A stretch of 64,000 bases of DNA, from NCBI GenBank assembly GCA_008828725.1, contig MEHQ01001643.1:286052-350051 (forward strand), given 5' to 3'. Below, piece after piece: positions 46,780 through 58,345 of this stretch (position 1 is the first letter of the stretch; each line of letters opens with the position of its first letter). A model generated the notes under the pieces. It saw nothing but the letters and a program-made list of their open reading frames with translations, ran no database searches and was not told where the DNA came from. The stretch is from Saccharina japonica. Its lineage: Eukaryota; Sar; Phaeophyceae; Laminariales; Laminariaceae. The translations under genes were made by a program, and so were the position numbers.

Positions 46780-48733
46780 AGAAGTTGGCCACCAAAGTAG
46801 CGCCTTGCGGGGTGTGGGGAGTACTCAGATGTTTTACCACTTGCAGTACCACGTGGAGACCTACCTGATAGGCGATTACGAAGGTACTGTTTAGGAACGG
46901 TCGGCGCTTTGTTGAGCAAGTACTGGTGTTTTTCCACAAAGCAGGTTTTAGAATTTTGGAGAATAGGGCCAACTTTCCCATCAAGCCACACCCAGACATT
47001 TGCCGCGCGCTTCGTGGTCAATGTCTGGACCAGTTCTTGAATGCTTGACGGCGCTACTCGTCGGGAAGCACCGCTGTCTCTGTCCGTTTGGTTCGCGAAG
47101 AGGCACACGTACAGCAGGGGTGATCCCATCTGTTTTTCGGACAGACGCAGCGTGATTTTAATGCATGCTGCAAGACACATTGTTATTTTAAGTGATTTTG
47201 CTACTCAGACCCTCGCGACACATGTGTGGTGTGATCAGTACACACCACCACGGTCGGCTTTTCCACCGCATTGGTATGTAGTGAAAGCTTCTATCGAGGA
47301 GGTTTCAACTTCATGGGGAGCCCGGCAAAAACGAAAAGACCGCGGTCAAATAATGGTGGAGGTGCATAATTCCTCACACACGCCGCGCACGAGGATGCCA
47401 TCCTTCTCACCGTCTCCCACAATTCCACATTTCCATTTACTTTTCTTCAGCTAGTTCCATCGCGTATCCGACGCAAGTCGACGAGGGAAGAAAGTGCTGA
47501 AATCTTCTCGCGATAAAAGTGCAAGGCAAGAACCGTAGTGGGGGAGGAGGGAGAAGAGCCTACTTTGTGACCCCGGATCTGAGTTACGACTAGGGAGGAG
47601 AGAGAAAGGAAGGGCGAAGATAATAAATGGGATGGACGAACAAAAAAAAAATCGCGTTGGGGGCCATTACTGACCGCTACAAGAGCAGAGCTGGGCGACA
47701 AGGGAGAAATGCACGCCTCCCCTTGTCACGTTCAAACTCCGCGGCCTTCATTCCTGTGAACCTTCTTCTCCGAAATCAAGCATTAGATCGTTCGTTTGAC
47801 AAAACTGAGATGTGCGTGGGTGACGCTGCCTCGAGTCAACGAGCTCGCCGATATTTGCAACCATACTGCTGTAATCAATCCCAAAATCGCCCCCACACAA
47901 GCCGGGGCAAGGCTAAATAGCTACAAAAAATGCCCGCCACACCAGGTCAGCCATGTTACTGTGCTACAATGTCCTTTCACTGTGCTGTGTTGTCCTTTGC
48001 CCGCGTAAAATATCTAAACGTACGCAAAATTGGCGAGCCGTCGTCGAAACAGCGTACTTTCGCTCCTTCCCCCGTCTTACAGAGACGCGCGAAAGGGCGG
48101 GCGCAAGTGTCCACTGTACGCCCCTACATGAGAGCATATCAACAATAAAAGGCGACTCTTGAACACCCCAATGAACCACGGCGCTTTAAAAAGACAAAAT
48201 GAACGGCGCCTTTTCAATAAACACATCTAATGGCGCCTTCGTCGCGACACAAACAATAAAAAAATCTGATAAAAGGTTTCACAAAACTCCCAGCGACCGT
48301 GGTTGTCTTCGCTGCTTACTCGTCTAACTTCTCACTCCGACTGGCCTAACCACTCCCCGGATGCATTCGGCACAGCTGCACAGCTTGCTCGCAACAACAC
48401 ATACATGGTGTCCATTTATTGTACTTCCTTGTCTCGAGCCAAACCGAAGCATTGCGTCGCTTCCAACTATTAATACCTAATTTGAAGCCATGTACATGCA
48501 ATGAATAGGAACACCCAAACCGGAAAAAAATGGGCGCGAGAGAAACGCGTGCACGGTTAACTTGGTGCGCATGATCAACCTCAAATGATCAACCTCAAAC
48601 CATCGAGGACTCCACCCCTAAGAAAGCACTTCGCATTCCCGTCTTTACACGCAAGCACTTCCGCCACACCCCTTTTGCCAAAGTCCGCGGGCGTCTCACG
48701 CGAAAACCTTGCACCATCGGAGGAGATGAGGCG
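46780..48733. other. Convergent intergenic region, no gene recognised
   Basis: Lies between the SLC10A7-like stop and the RhaT-like stop. Open frames here (47.0-47.45 and 47.6-48.2 kb) lack domains and splice borders. Around 48170-48240 three GGCGCC(T)TT-type words recur. Expected to hold 3' UTRs. Confidence 0.4.
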
Positions 48734-51700
48734 TCACAAAACCGCACCGGCGATAGCGATGATCGTGACGGCCGTAACGAGCAAAGATATCGAGAGGATA
48801 TTAATGCTCATCGCTTTCTTGGGCACCCCGACCCACTCCTTCATGAAAACACTCCACAGCTGCCCGTTCAGCACCTGTACAGGGCGCAGGTAGGCGCAGA
48901 AGACGTCAGACAGGCACTCTAAATCACGCTCACCAGGGGACGAGGATTGCGTGGGTGCAGGTGCCTCCCACCGAAACATCGCTGACAAGCATAGCTAAAC
49001 TAACACCGCCACGGCCCCGCGTGCGACCGTGGTCCAATACATGCATGGGGGGGGATACCGCCACCCCATGCTCGTTGCGGCAAGAGTTAACTCTACAACC
49101 AATAGGGTAGGCCATCTCCGCCCATCGTTAATAGTTCAAGTGGCGCTACAACGCGTCTGTGTGCTTCTCAGTCTCACCGTGGAGCTCATGATCAAAGGCC
49201 AGGCAACCACGGGTCCCAGGCCGCCAAAGAGGTACTGGGCGAGGCCGTACAGATGGATGTGGCCCACGAAGAACACACTCATCACCGTCACCTGGTGTGC
49301 AAGAAGAAGCAGGGGTTGGGTAAGACAGGGGGTGGCACGATATTGTGGTGAGGGTTGGCAGCAGGAAAAGGTCCTCTATCGTTCACAAAGAAGGCCGTGG
49401 TTGCTACGTCAGCTCCATGAGATAGGTGTAACACGTCAATGCCTACGTACGTACACTATTTATGCGTACGTACACTATTTACAGAGGCGAACGTTCTTCG
49501 TATTGCTGAAAGTCACGTAACCTTAAAGACCACGAGAGCGCAAGAACTCACAAGCGGGTACGTCGTAGTGCGCAGCGGGAGCGGCCAATGGAACCCACGG
49601 TGGATATCGGTCACACAGGCACATAAGTAGTATAACATGGCGAGCACAGGTTAAGCTATCAACGCAGAAAAAATACAAAAGATGAGGGGGAAAAGGGTCT
49701 TCGTCACGAGCAGCAACTGTGGTACGGCGTCACAGGGAGTATGCCTCGCGTGCGCCGGAACCACACGCGCGTCTGAGCTCGGACTTATCTCTACGTCAAC
49801 TTGCTTACATTCAAAAACTTTCGGAGGAAATCCGTCACGCCCATCCACGCGTATCGCCCCCAAGTCTTGTTTTTACCCAGGAGGTACATGGCGTAAAACA
49901 CGTTCCACACCGCCGCTAAGGAGAACGCTAAGAGCCAGATGACGAGGGGGGCGGCAACACCAGGCACACCCTCTTCGTCCTCAGCTCGCGTAATGAGCGG
50001 TTCTCCTGTAGGAGGAGGCATACATTTGCGGGAATGTGAGTCAGTCACCGGGGCATCGCTGTCACCACATGCCTCTGACACCTTCTTGTACCGTGAGAAC
50101 CAGGGGGGGGGGGTTGTGCTTCATTTTCATGCATGGCCGTAGTCGTATGACCATAGATCCTCGCATCCCTACAATGCCGGGACGGAGCATGTCGGGTTTT
50201 CACCGACCAGGCAGACATTGCTGGCACCACTACTTCAAGGAGATGTGTCAAACGCGTCATCAGAAGGAGCGCTTACGGTCGCAAGTATTTATGTGCCTAT
50301 ATATTACGTTGTGTTAGTGAAATAGGTCAGAATATAAATATATAGAAGACGTCATACATTCGAAACCGGACTTGGCAAAGCATTCGGCTGCAGTACGCAC
50401 TGCAGTCATCTTTGCTGCGAGACACATGCCATATTGATACAACGCCGACTGCGAAACACGTTTCGTTTGGGCACCTTACGACACCAAATTTCACGACTCT
50501 TTCCGTTTTATCCGATGCTTCCAGCCGTCCCGAAGACTCTACTACATGGGCCTGAGCCTTACAGGAGAAGCACCCGATAGCATCGAATACGTAACGATGT
50601 CCGCCCGTACAACCAAACCAGGTCCAAGCCCAAGGGAATTTCTTACTCAAAACCGAGTCGGGACCGCGATCTGCGTAACGCACCGTAAACGAACGCGAAC
50701 TGCAGCATGGACGACATTACAGCTCCCGCCACGCACACCGCTATGGCGGTTAAATGGCTGCTCTTCGCCGTGGTCTCCCCCTGCTTCCCAGAGAGCACCA
50801 ACGGCGGTCTAGATGGAAGTCCTTTCTCGACCTCCGACGACGACGGACTCTCGTGGAGCGGGCTCTGCGTGCCGTTATTCCGAACCGCCTTTCCTCCGCT
50901 GGCACTGGGAGAAATGTCGGCTGACACGGTAACGACAGAAGATGCGGCGCGTTCGATCTGCGCGTCGCCGCCACCTTGGCCCTTCCGGGAAGCCTCGATC
51001 GCGCGCGCCTTGATACGGGACGATTGCGCTGAAACGTCGCGCCGTGCGTGGAGTTGACGGCCGAACAGCGGGCCGAGCGTATATGGGGACATGTGACACA
51101 TCAGATTCGGTCAGCGAAGCGGCACGGCGTGATGCTGTAATCCCGCATGGCAAAGCTACCGCAAGACTCGTCCTACGTTTATACCATAAAGGGGTTGCAG
51201 TTAGTTTTGCCCTTCTGAGGCAATATTTTCTGAGCGGTTGACGCGTGCTAGGATAGTGGTAGCATTTTTTGGCTGAATTTTTTTTATGAATGGTCGGGCT
51301 CCTTAACCCAAAACCGTCGTTTTTTCATTCTTGTGCTGCAATATTGTTGACTCCATACTTAGCCCATGGTATTGTTAATCGGGTATGATAGCACTTTTAT
51401 TTCCCTCCGAAATCAGTTTTTGGGTGTGGTACAGAGCTCCTCAAGTAATAAGTGACCACCCTCAGAAGGCAAAAAAAAACATGGTGCACCTCCATCGTAG
51501 CATGCGTCGGTTCGGCTCCTCAAGTGAGCGACTACCGGTTAGTCTTATACTTTAACTACTACTGTAGTAGCAAATCTTTCGTTTAGGACTAGCGCATGTA
51601 AAGGTTAGCCGGATTGGGCGAACAAAACTCTTCCGAGTCGTGTTTCGGGTGAGATGTTGGACTCTTCGTGAGAGAGGAGCTCAGAAAATAATAAGCCACC

Positions 51701-52413
51701 ACCCTTACAGGGGTATTATTGCTCGCAGTGAGGTTTGTTTCCCGCCATCGATGCCTCCCCTCAGAGAACCGACGGTCGCTGGTGTATGTTAGAGGTCCGC
51801 GAGGGCTCTCGACATCAACACACCTGATGTCACGAACCCGCTGATGGCGAAAATTAGCCCAGCCATGGTCACCAGAGCCGCCGGTGAGCCCGCGTCGTCC
51901 GCATGATCCGCTATGAGCGGAAGAACGGTCCCAATCACAACCAACAGGCTCATCACCAAAGCGGTGCCTGGCCCTGCTCCCAGCTGGAAGGTTTGCAAGG
52001 GATGGAACATGTGTTTCGCGCCAACGTCATATGATATAGTGAGTTGTTACTGCCGGTCGCGCCAACGTTATATCGTCAGCCATTGTTGCCAGTAGCAAAG
52101 AGGTAGTGAAAACGCCGTTGCACACCATCGAGCTGCAGCGACCTATATACAACCAGTAGTCCGGTACTACGGCATGCTATCGGAGCCCGCTCCCCACGAA
52201 CGGGCAACCGCAGGATCACCTACCAGCTGTATCCCGAGGCTGAAGCACATAGTTCCGGAACCCCACAGGAAGCTGAAGACGCACACGAGGCCGAGGTCGA
52301 CCTTCGAAGCCTGGCTGTAGACGGCTGACAGCGCAGACGGCCCCACGGCCCATACACACAAAATCATGTTGAGGATGGAGCTCCACAAGATAAACGGAAG
52401 CCACACATTTTCC
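48734..52413 (-). CDS. RhaT-like sugar/drug-metabolite transporter family protein (N-terminal exon not found)
   Basis: Polytopic membrane protein resembling the L-rhamnose:H+ symporter (RhaT) branch of the DMT superfamily. Six phase-consistent exons: 52224-52413, 51824-51983, 50684-51028, 49809-50074, 49178-49291, 48734-48874 (TGA at 48734-48736; about 404 residues). Marks: ENVWLPFILWSSILNMILC; FLWGSGTMCFSLGIQL then GAGPGTALVMSLLVVIGTVLP, like the RhaT G-rich helix pair; AMYLLGKNKTWGRY; HIHLYGLAQYLFGGLGP; VFMKEWVGV before a final helix. Exon 50684-51028 encodes a roughly 90-residue hydrophilic, Ser-rich loop, longer than in bacterial RhaT. The first anchored exon begins in phase 2 with no ATG, so about 80-100 residues are encoded upstream, probably beyond the repeat at 52.47-52.85 kb. 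Substrate is inference; general DMT nucleotide-sugar carriers are an alternative. Confidence 0.72.
50103..50262 (+). repeat. GTCATACGAC dispersed repeat, partial copy
   Basis: G run then GGTTGTGCTTCATTTTCATG, CATGGCCGTAGTCGTATGAC, CGCATCCCTACAATGCCGGG and CAGGCAGACATTGCT, matching the left part of the full copy at 62283. In the intron between RhaT-like exons 3 and 4. Confidence 0.7.
51300..51545 (-). repeat. Dispersed repeat with GAGCTCCTCAAGT, reverse copy
   Basis: The reverse complement aligns with 15880-16100: GGTGCACC, GAGGGTGGTCACTT..ACTTGAGGAGCTCTGTACC, TTTCGGAGG, CCATGG. A further GGAGCTC...GGTGGTGGCTTATT-like remnant follows at about 51675-51720. Lies in the intron between RhaT-like exons 2 and 3. 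Confidence 0.55.
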
Positions 52414-52467
52414 CTGGCGAGCATTCCGAATATTTCAGGATGACGGGGCGACGAGGGTTGGACGAGG

Positions 52468-52850
52468 GGGTGGGGGGTGTACTCATGTCGTGCACAGCCG
52501 TAGTGGTATGACCATAGACTCTCGCATCCCAACGATGCCGGGAGAGCACCATTCAGGCAAACATTGCTTGCACCAAGCGCGAAGCACCGCCGTGTGGTGT
52601 TGGGCGAGTCGCCTGAAGAGTGAGCTGCATCCTACTAAGAACCGCTTGTGAGGTGGACTTGCATAACGAAGGCAGCCTCCAATGAATTGATTTGATTTTT
52701 CGTGTGGCCACTTCTAGAGACAGCAATTGGTATAGTATGTATCTACCTCGTGGGCGCCTTACCATATACACACCACGCGATACGATCATTACCCTTGTGC
52801 GGAATTAAGGTTCCCCACCCCGCACAAATGATCTAACTCGACCGCCAGCC
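52468..52850 (+). repeat. GTCATACGAC dispersed repeat, near-complete copy
   Basis: Aligns along its length with 62283-62665: GTACTCATG.(T/C)GTGCAC, GACCATAGAC, AATGCCGGGA, GCAAGCGCGAAGC-like block, GTGAGCTGCATCCT, GTGTGGCCACTTC.(A/G)GAGACAGC and GCGCCTTACCATAT. It ends at CACCCCGCACAAATGATCTA and a CGACCGCCAG tail. Just upstream of the first anchored RhaT-like exon. Confidence 0.75.
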
Positions 52851-53514
52851 GTGGTGACCGCCAAAAAAAATAAAAACGGTACCCTGGTTGTCTAGCTCAC
52901 GCAGTGAGAGGCGTGTTTTACAGCGTCGTCGCCAACCGACGCCAACCCAACCTATACATAATACATAGGGAGGGGGGGGTGACTCAAGGCAGCTGCACCC
53001 GCGCTGAAAATAAAACGTTGCGGGGCTGATTCGTGGCTGTCCTGACATACCTTTTGAGCTAGGCTAAAAGCAAGACACGCGACGTGGTGCAGGCAAGTAG
53101 GCAAGTAGACGATCATAGTTGGCATTACGTAAAGTCACGTGCTTACAGCAGACAGCTAACCGCTCGCAGCTAAAATGACGCCGATCTACAAAAGGTGATG
53201 CGTGTATAATATACCTGGTATGCGGTAAGTAGAAGTGGAAGGCTTGGTGGCCAAAGGCTGGGTCAGAGACGTGGAGCGCGATCTACCTTTCCTTTCGACC
53301 AACCATGTTTATTTACAGCAGGTGGCGCTATAGTTTGAAAAAAAATGAAGCAGGAGTGCCCACGCGCTGTGACGCACACCGACCACCGACCACAGAGCAA
53401 CAGCGCCATGATAATCCGTGAAGCCGTAGAGGCAGAGGGCGCAGCCGAAATTGCGCCTCCTGCGCGACGTTCTGCACATAGCCTAATAATAGTATTATAG
53501 TTATGTTTCTGGGT

Positions 53515-53645
53515 TGGCTCGTGTCGTTGTGTTCTCGTACCCGGTACGTTGGCATTTCACTTGCTTTACACATTCATTTGCGTTTATTTCGTTTTGGTTT
53601 TCCTCTCTCTCTCACAGTCTGTGAACCACCGAATTTGTAGATCTC
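53515..53645 (-). mobile_element. SINE body without tRNA head
   Basis: About 130 bp matching 17025-17150: GGCTCGTGTCGTT.TGT.CTCGTACCCGGTA, TTCATTTGCGTTTATTT, GTTTTCCTCT and CACAGTCTGTGA. It stops at GAATTTGTA, where the 17-kb copy continues into the tRNA-like head, consistent with 5' truncation. Confidence 0.6.
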
Positions 53646-53649
53646 TGGA

Positions 53650-56169
53650 TCTCTAGGATTAGGAATCAGGACAGACACTGGGTGGACTGATGTAGTTGGG
53701 TCGTAGAAAGAACGGGTTTATTGATGTGAAGACAACATACACAGCTATGACGCAATAATGCGGACTAAACAGCAGCAGTATCTCCGCTCGGTACAAACGG
53801 ATATGTCCATCACAAGTCACAAGAGGCTCCGTGATGTGAAGGGCTGATACCGCCCCAGCTGGCGTATCGATTAATGGAATTCAGCGGAGGAACAAATTTC
53901 AATACAATCGGAACGCCAGCAGCAAAAAAAGGTGGCGCGGAGGTAAGAGACGGTGCGGTTTATGAAAAGTGCCCAGGACTTGAGAGGCGACGCGGTGTAA
54001 GGCGAGAGAAGTACTGAAACGCACCCCACGTGTGTTTGTTTGCACGTATATATGTATCATACTACAACTGTAGTTTGGTACGAGCAAAACAGCTGCAGGC
54101 CATCGTAGGGACTGGGGAGGCAAAACAAAAAAAGCGCAGGCAAGGATGACCATGAGACGGAGGTGAGGTCGAGGCTCGACAACAACGCAGCAAGATATTG
54201 TACAATATATGACAGCCTGCAAATGTTTGTTTAATCGAAACGGTGCGCGAGGGCGTTCCGAGTTACAAATACGTACGTACGTGGTACTCCTATAATTATA
54301 TATCAGGTACGAAAGTACAAAAGAGGGCACAAAAACCTGACTAAAATTCCTCTTGGGCCAACGGCGGCGCGAATAAACTACAACTATGTTCGCCGAAAAA
54401 TCACTAGTCTAAACATACAGCAGTGGAAACCGTCACCGATCGTCTGTCGATGAGAACGCGGATCCTGGCGAGATATTTCCATATGATGCCTGCGCATTTC
54501 TCTGAGCCGCGCATTAGCGGCAATACCACCAAGCGCTCTGGACGATAGCCGCTTCTTTATGATGAGCAAAGTCTTCGTGCTGCTTGCCGCAGCCGACACC
54601 GCCCGATAAATACGCCGCTCAGGGTTTCCCCAGTCCGTACACCTATCCCATATCGTGCTCATACTGCATGGAAGCTATTTATTAGTTTTTTTGCTCGCGA
54701 GAGACGAAGGTTGACTTGCGCGTTACATCGGCGAGCTCACAAACCGAGCGAGATTCCTGTCGCACCCCCCTCTCTCTACATTCAAAAACGAAACGCTTCG
54801 TGCAGCGCAGCCAGTTGGGCAAAAACCTATCCCGATCCGAGGGTGTCCCGCCTGCTAGGGACGCCTGCTCGCTAAAAGTTCGCAACGAGCGTAGGCACCA
54901 AACAGCTGGCATGGGATCCGCGGCTCTCGGTGATCATAACGTCAAATGCTAACGAGACATGCCGTGGTCGGCGTCTCCATCGCTTCAATATCGGAGGGAG
55001 GACTTTACATCCTCCACATACCAACCATTGCTTGACCCAGACCACTTGAGGCTTCCACGCGTGAATTTGCAGGAAACGCACACAAGCTGGTGTCGAGGTC
55101 GTCGATAAAACGGACCGCAAGGCTTCGTGGTCTTAGGGCGAGACAAAGAAAGGAAGCCATAACCGCGTTCTGGTCTGTGCCCATAATTGCGTTCTGGCCT
55201 GTGAGGTCTCGAGAAGAATCTCGAAGCCGGTAGGACAGCAGTCACTAGCAAGGGCTCTCGAGCTACAAAATACTTATAAACTTACCAATAGGTGTGTATG
55301 TGTGTTGCGAAACAGCAGTGAACCGAATCTTGAGACACACGTTTCGTACGGTTGCAAAAACAACCTGAGACTGCCCGTACACTTTACTATTGATACTAGG
55401 AGCAGCTGACTACTTCGTGAAACTTTTCCCGTTTCTCAAGCAAAGCGTCAATCGCATCGCACTCTTTCGCCTTTCGACCTCGAGGAGATTGCGGTGTCCT
55501 ACTCGAATTACCACAATTGGGGATGAGAAGAAGCACAAGGAGACGCACCAATCAACATTGTGAACAATTTTCCATAGGTATATTTTCCTGATTGGCGGTG
55601 CTTTTTTTTAGGGTAAACGGTCGAAAGCCTCACTTACAGTAGACAAAAATGGGTATGCAAGCCAAATCTTGTTGAAAACCTCTACCGGGTATCTTAGGCC
55701 AGATTTGGCTTCAAATATTCGATACATATAATATATATATTATACGAGTACTCGTAGCATTATGGGATAAAAGTGCCCCACCAAATCCCGGCCAACCTTA
55801 TAAGAAGACCAAAAAGGTTATCTCGCGTCTACACGTTTGGGTGAGATACGATTGGCACCCTGCATCCTACCCATCCAAATGCCCGGCACACTCTGAACCA
55901 CCAGCGCTCTTTCGCCATCCACTGAAGGTCTGTCGCGGGAAAGATTGGTGGAGGTCTGTCTGCGGTCGCTCGGTGCATTCCCAACCGACGGAAAACGTCG
56001 CACACACGCTGCCAGTCAAAAACAAGGAAAATACAGGGAGAAAATAAGCCCAAGCAGTTGTTTTGTGGTGGCAATAACATGTCCCGAATCTCGGCGAAGA
56101 CCCCATCTGAGAGGGCTACGAACAACGCGCCCATCAGTCCACCTGAAGCTTGGCACGCATTACCACCCA
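53650..56169. other. Interval without a confident gene; two adjacent minus-strand ORFs noted
   Basis: Minus-strand frames 54682-54912 (76 codons) and 54384-54662 (92 codons; starts MSTIWDRCTDWGNPERRIYR, followed by a basic K/R-rich stretch) lie head to tail 19 bp apart. Neither has a known domain. A further minus frame at 55829-56239 contains GALFVALSDGVFAEIRD but is crossed by the hAT-like element boundary. The missing 5' exon of the RhaT-like gene could lie here, but I could not identify it. Confidence 0.25.
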
Positions 56170-56464
56170 GTGCATACCAGGGCGTAAAATAGGTGGTGAA
56201 ATGTTGCGCTGCCGCACCTTTTTCTCGCCAATCTCGCATTTTTCACCACGCCGCGAAGGCATGGTGCGGCTTGCCGCACCACGCTTTTCTTGTGCCGCAC
56301 CTTTTTTCGCTGTAGGCGAAAAAAAATGTGCGGGTCCTTTTTCGCCGTAGGCGAAAAAAAAATTGGGTCTGTTTCGCCGCAGGCGAATTTTTTTTTGTCG
56401 TGTTTTTCGCCGCAGGCGAAACATTTCACACCCCGGACAGATCAGCTCACCGTAGCTCGAGCTA

Positions 56465-57010
56465 ACTCTTGAAAGAGCTAGCTCACCGGTGAGCTACGTG
56501 AGCTACATGAGCTACACATGTTTTCCTTCGCTTGAGCTATAGGCGATAGCTCATCTGCACATGTTTTCAAAGCTTGAGCTATAATCGGTAGCTCATCTGC
56601 ACACATATGTCCGGAGTGAGCTGTATGATCTGCCTGAGCTAGCTCATTTGGCCCAAAATGAGCTATAGGAGCTACATGAGCTACGCATGTTTTCAAAGCT
56701 TGAGCTATAATCGGTAGCTCATCTGCACATGTTTCGAAGGCTTGAGCTATAATCGGTAGCTCATCTGCGCATGTTTTCAAAGCTTGAGCTATAATCGGTA
56801 GCTCATCTGCGCATGTTTTCAAAGCTTGAGCTATAATCGGTAGCTCATCTGCGCATGTTTTCAAAGCTTGAGCTATAATCGGTAGCTCATCTGCACATGT
56901 TTTAGAGGCTTGAGCTATTATAGGCGGTAGCTCATCTGCACTTGTTTTGGAGGCTTGAGCTACAGGCGGTAGCTCATCTGCACATGTTTTCAAGGCTTGA
57001 GCTATAGGGG
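56465..57010. repeat. 42-bp minisatellite, block 1
   Basis: Units of 42 bp built on GAGCTATAATCGGTAGCTC then ATCTGC(A/G)CATGTTTTCAAAGCT; each contains an internal hairpin GAGCTA...TAGCTC. Because 42 is a multiple of 3, the minus strand stays open as a 14-residue repeat (ADELPIIAQALKTC). This is read as a by-product of the repeat, not a demonstrated protein. Confidence 0.9.
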
Positions 57011-57499
57011 ACAGATGACCAAGCTCACGAGATGTCATTATATATAACAAATCTGGATCAAAGCTCGCGTGCGCGCGGACTTCCAAAACCGAGACCTTTT
57101 GGAATATACCCGGGGTGTGATATAAGTCTCGTCCGGGATGTGGTGAAAGCCTCGTCTTGACCAAGACGATATTTTTATTTCCGTACCAAATCTCTATTGA
57201 TAACAAAAAGTCTTGGCTGGAAATCTCTCGACCAAGACGATACTTGTATTTACTTGATTTCAGTATCAGTGTGAGTTTGAAAACCAAAGTACGAAAAGAA
57301 CATCGAAAATAAAGTTGACCAGGATGAACAAAAATAAATACGACTCACTTGATTTTAGTATGGGACGAAAAAACTTGAGTTAAGAAACCGAAAGCTGAAC
57401 ATTTTCTGCACAAGGTGGAATAAATGGAATTTTCTAGATTTTATTCAAAGTGGAGTAAATGTAGGCCAAAGTGAGGGTGTTATATGCATGTTCGCCGGG

Positions 57500-58055
57500 A
57501 AAGAGCTACAATGAGCTGCGTACATGAGCTATGATCATGTTTTCCCGAGGTGAGCTATAGGCGATAGCTCATCTGCACATGTTTTCCCGGCTCGAGCTAT
57601 AGATAGGCGGTAGCTCATCTGCACATGTTTTGAAGGCTTGAGCTGTAGGCGATAGCTCATCTGCACATGTTTTGGAGGCTTGAGCTATAGGCGGTAGCTC
57701 ATCTGTACATGTTTTGAAGGCTTGAGCTGTAATCGGTAGCTCATCTGCACATGTTTCGAAGGCTTGAGCTATAATCGGTAGCTCATCTGCGCATGTTTTC
57801 AAAGCTTGAGCTATAATCGGTAGCTCATCTGCACATGTTTTCAAAAGTTGAGCTATAGAGGATAGCTCATCTACACACTTTTGCACAAGGTGAGCTATAT
57901 GATCTGCCTGAGCTAGCTCATCCGTCCCGAAATGAGCTATATGAGCTACATGAGCTACACATGTTTTCCTAGGCTTGAGCTATAATCGGTAGCTCATCTG
58001 CACATGTTTTCAAAGCTCGAGCTATACACGACAGATGAGCTAGCTCATGAGCTGT
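57500..58055. repeat. 42-bp minisatellite, block 2
   Basis: Same unit as block 1 in the same orientation, with more variants (TAGGCGGTAGCTC, TGTAGGCGATAGCTC) and an internal higher-order junction GAGCTATATGATCTGCCTGAG shared with block 1. It keeps a shorter minus-strand open frame of 14-residue repeats at 57569-57886. Confidence 0.9.
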
Positions 58056-58345
58056 CCGGGGTGTGAAACATTTTTTGGTCTTTTTTTCGCCTTGATTTCG
58101 TCTCAGATGCTATGTTTAGGTCTTGTTTCCTCTTTCGGCATAGAGTACTTTATTTCCTTTGAGAATTCGACTGAAACTGTTGCCGTTTTCCTATGCCTGA
58201 GGACGTTCCAGGCCTCAAACAACTCGAAAACGCACATTTTGAGTATATTGACGCATATATGACGCGGAGCCGCACATCGCCTTCGGCGACGTGGTGCGGT
58301 GATTTCACCACGAGCCGGACGCCTATTTTACGCCCTGGTACATAC

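Larger units (their letters stand above)
56178..58337. mobile_element. 2.16-kb hAT-like non-autonomous DNA transposon
   Basis: Terminal inverted repeats CAGGGCGTAAAATAGG at both ends (left from 56178, right ending 58337), each followed inward by TGGTGAAAT. The flanks GTGCATAC (56170-56177) and GTACATAC (58338-58345) form a 7/8 matching 8-bp target duplication, the size typical of hAT insertions. Subterminal regions carry TTCGCCGCAGGCGAA and GTGCGGC palindromes. The interior is two minisatellite blocks around a roughly 480-bp unique core (57015-57495); no transposase is encoded. Confidence 0.8.

Noticed and set aside
46539..47180. 213-codon minus-strand ORF
   Set aside because: Antisense to the last SLC10A7-like exon and across the poly-C tract; no domain, and the poly-Gly/Val end is a homopolymer artefact.
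51789..51823. RhaT-like exon 2 read through to a TAA (ending ALADL)
   Set aside because: A GTGTGT donor at 51818-51823 joins in phase to the next exon, and further conserved transporter segments lie downstream.
56478..57287. 269-codon minus-strand ORF of 14-residue repeats
   Set aside because: Explained by the 42-bp minisatellite period; no start context, signal or conserved flanks, so not called as a gene.
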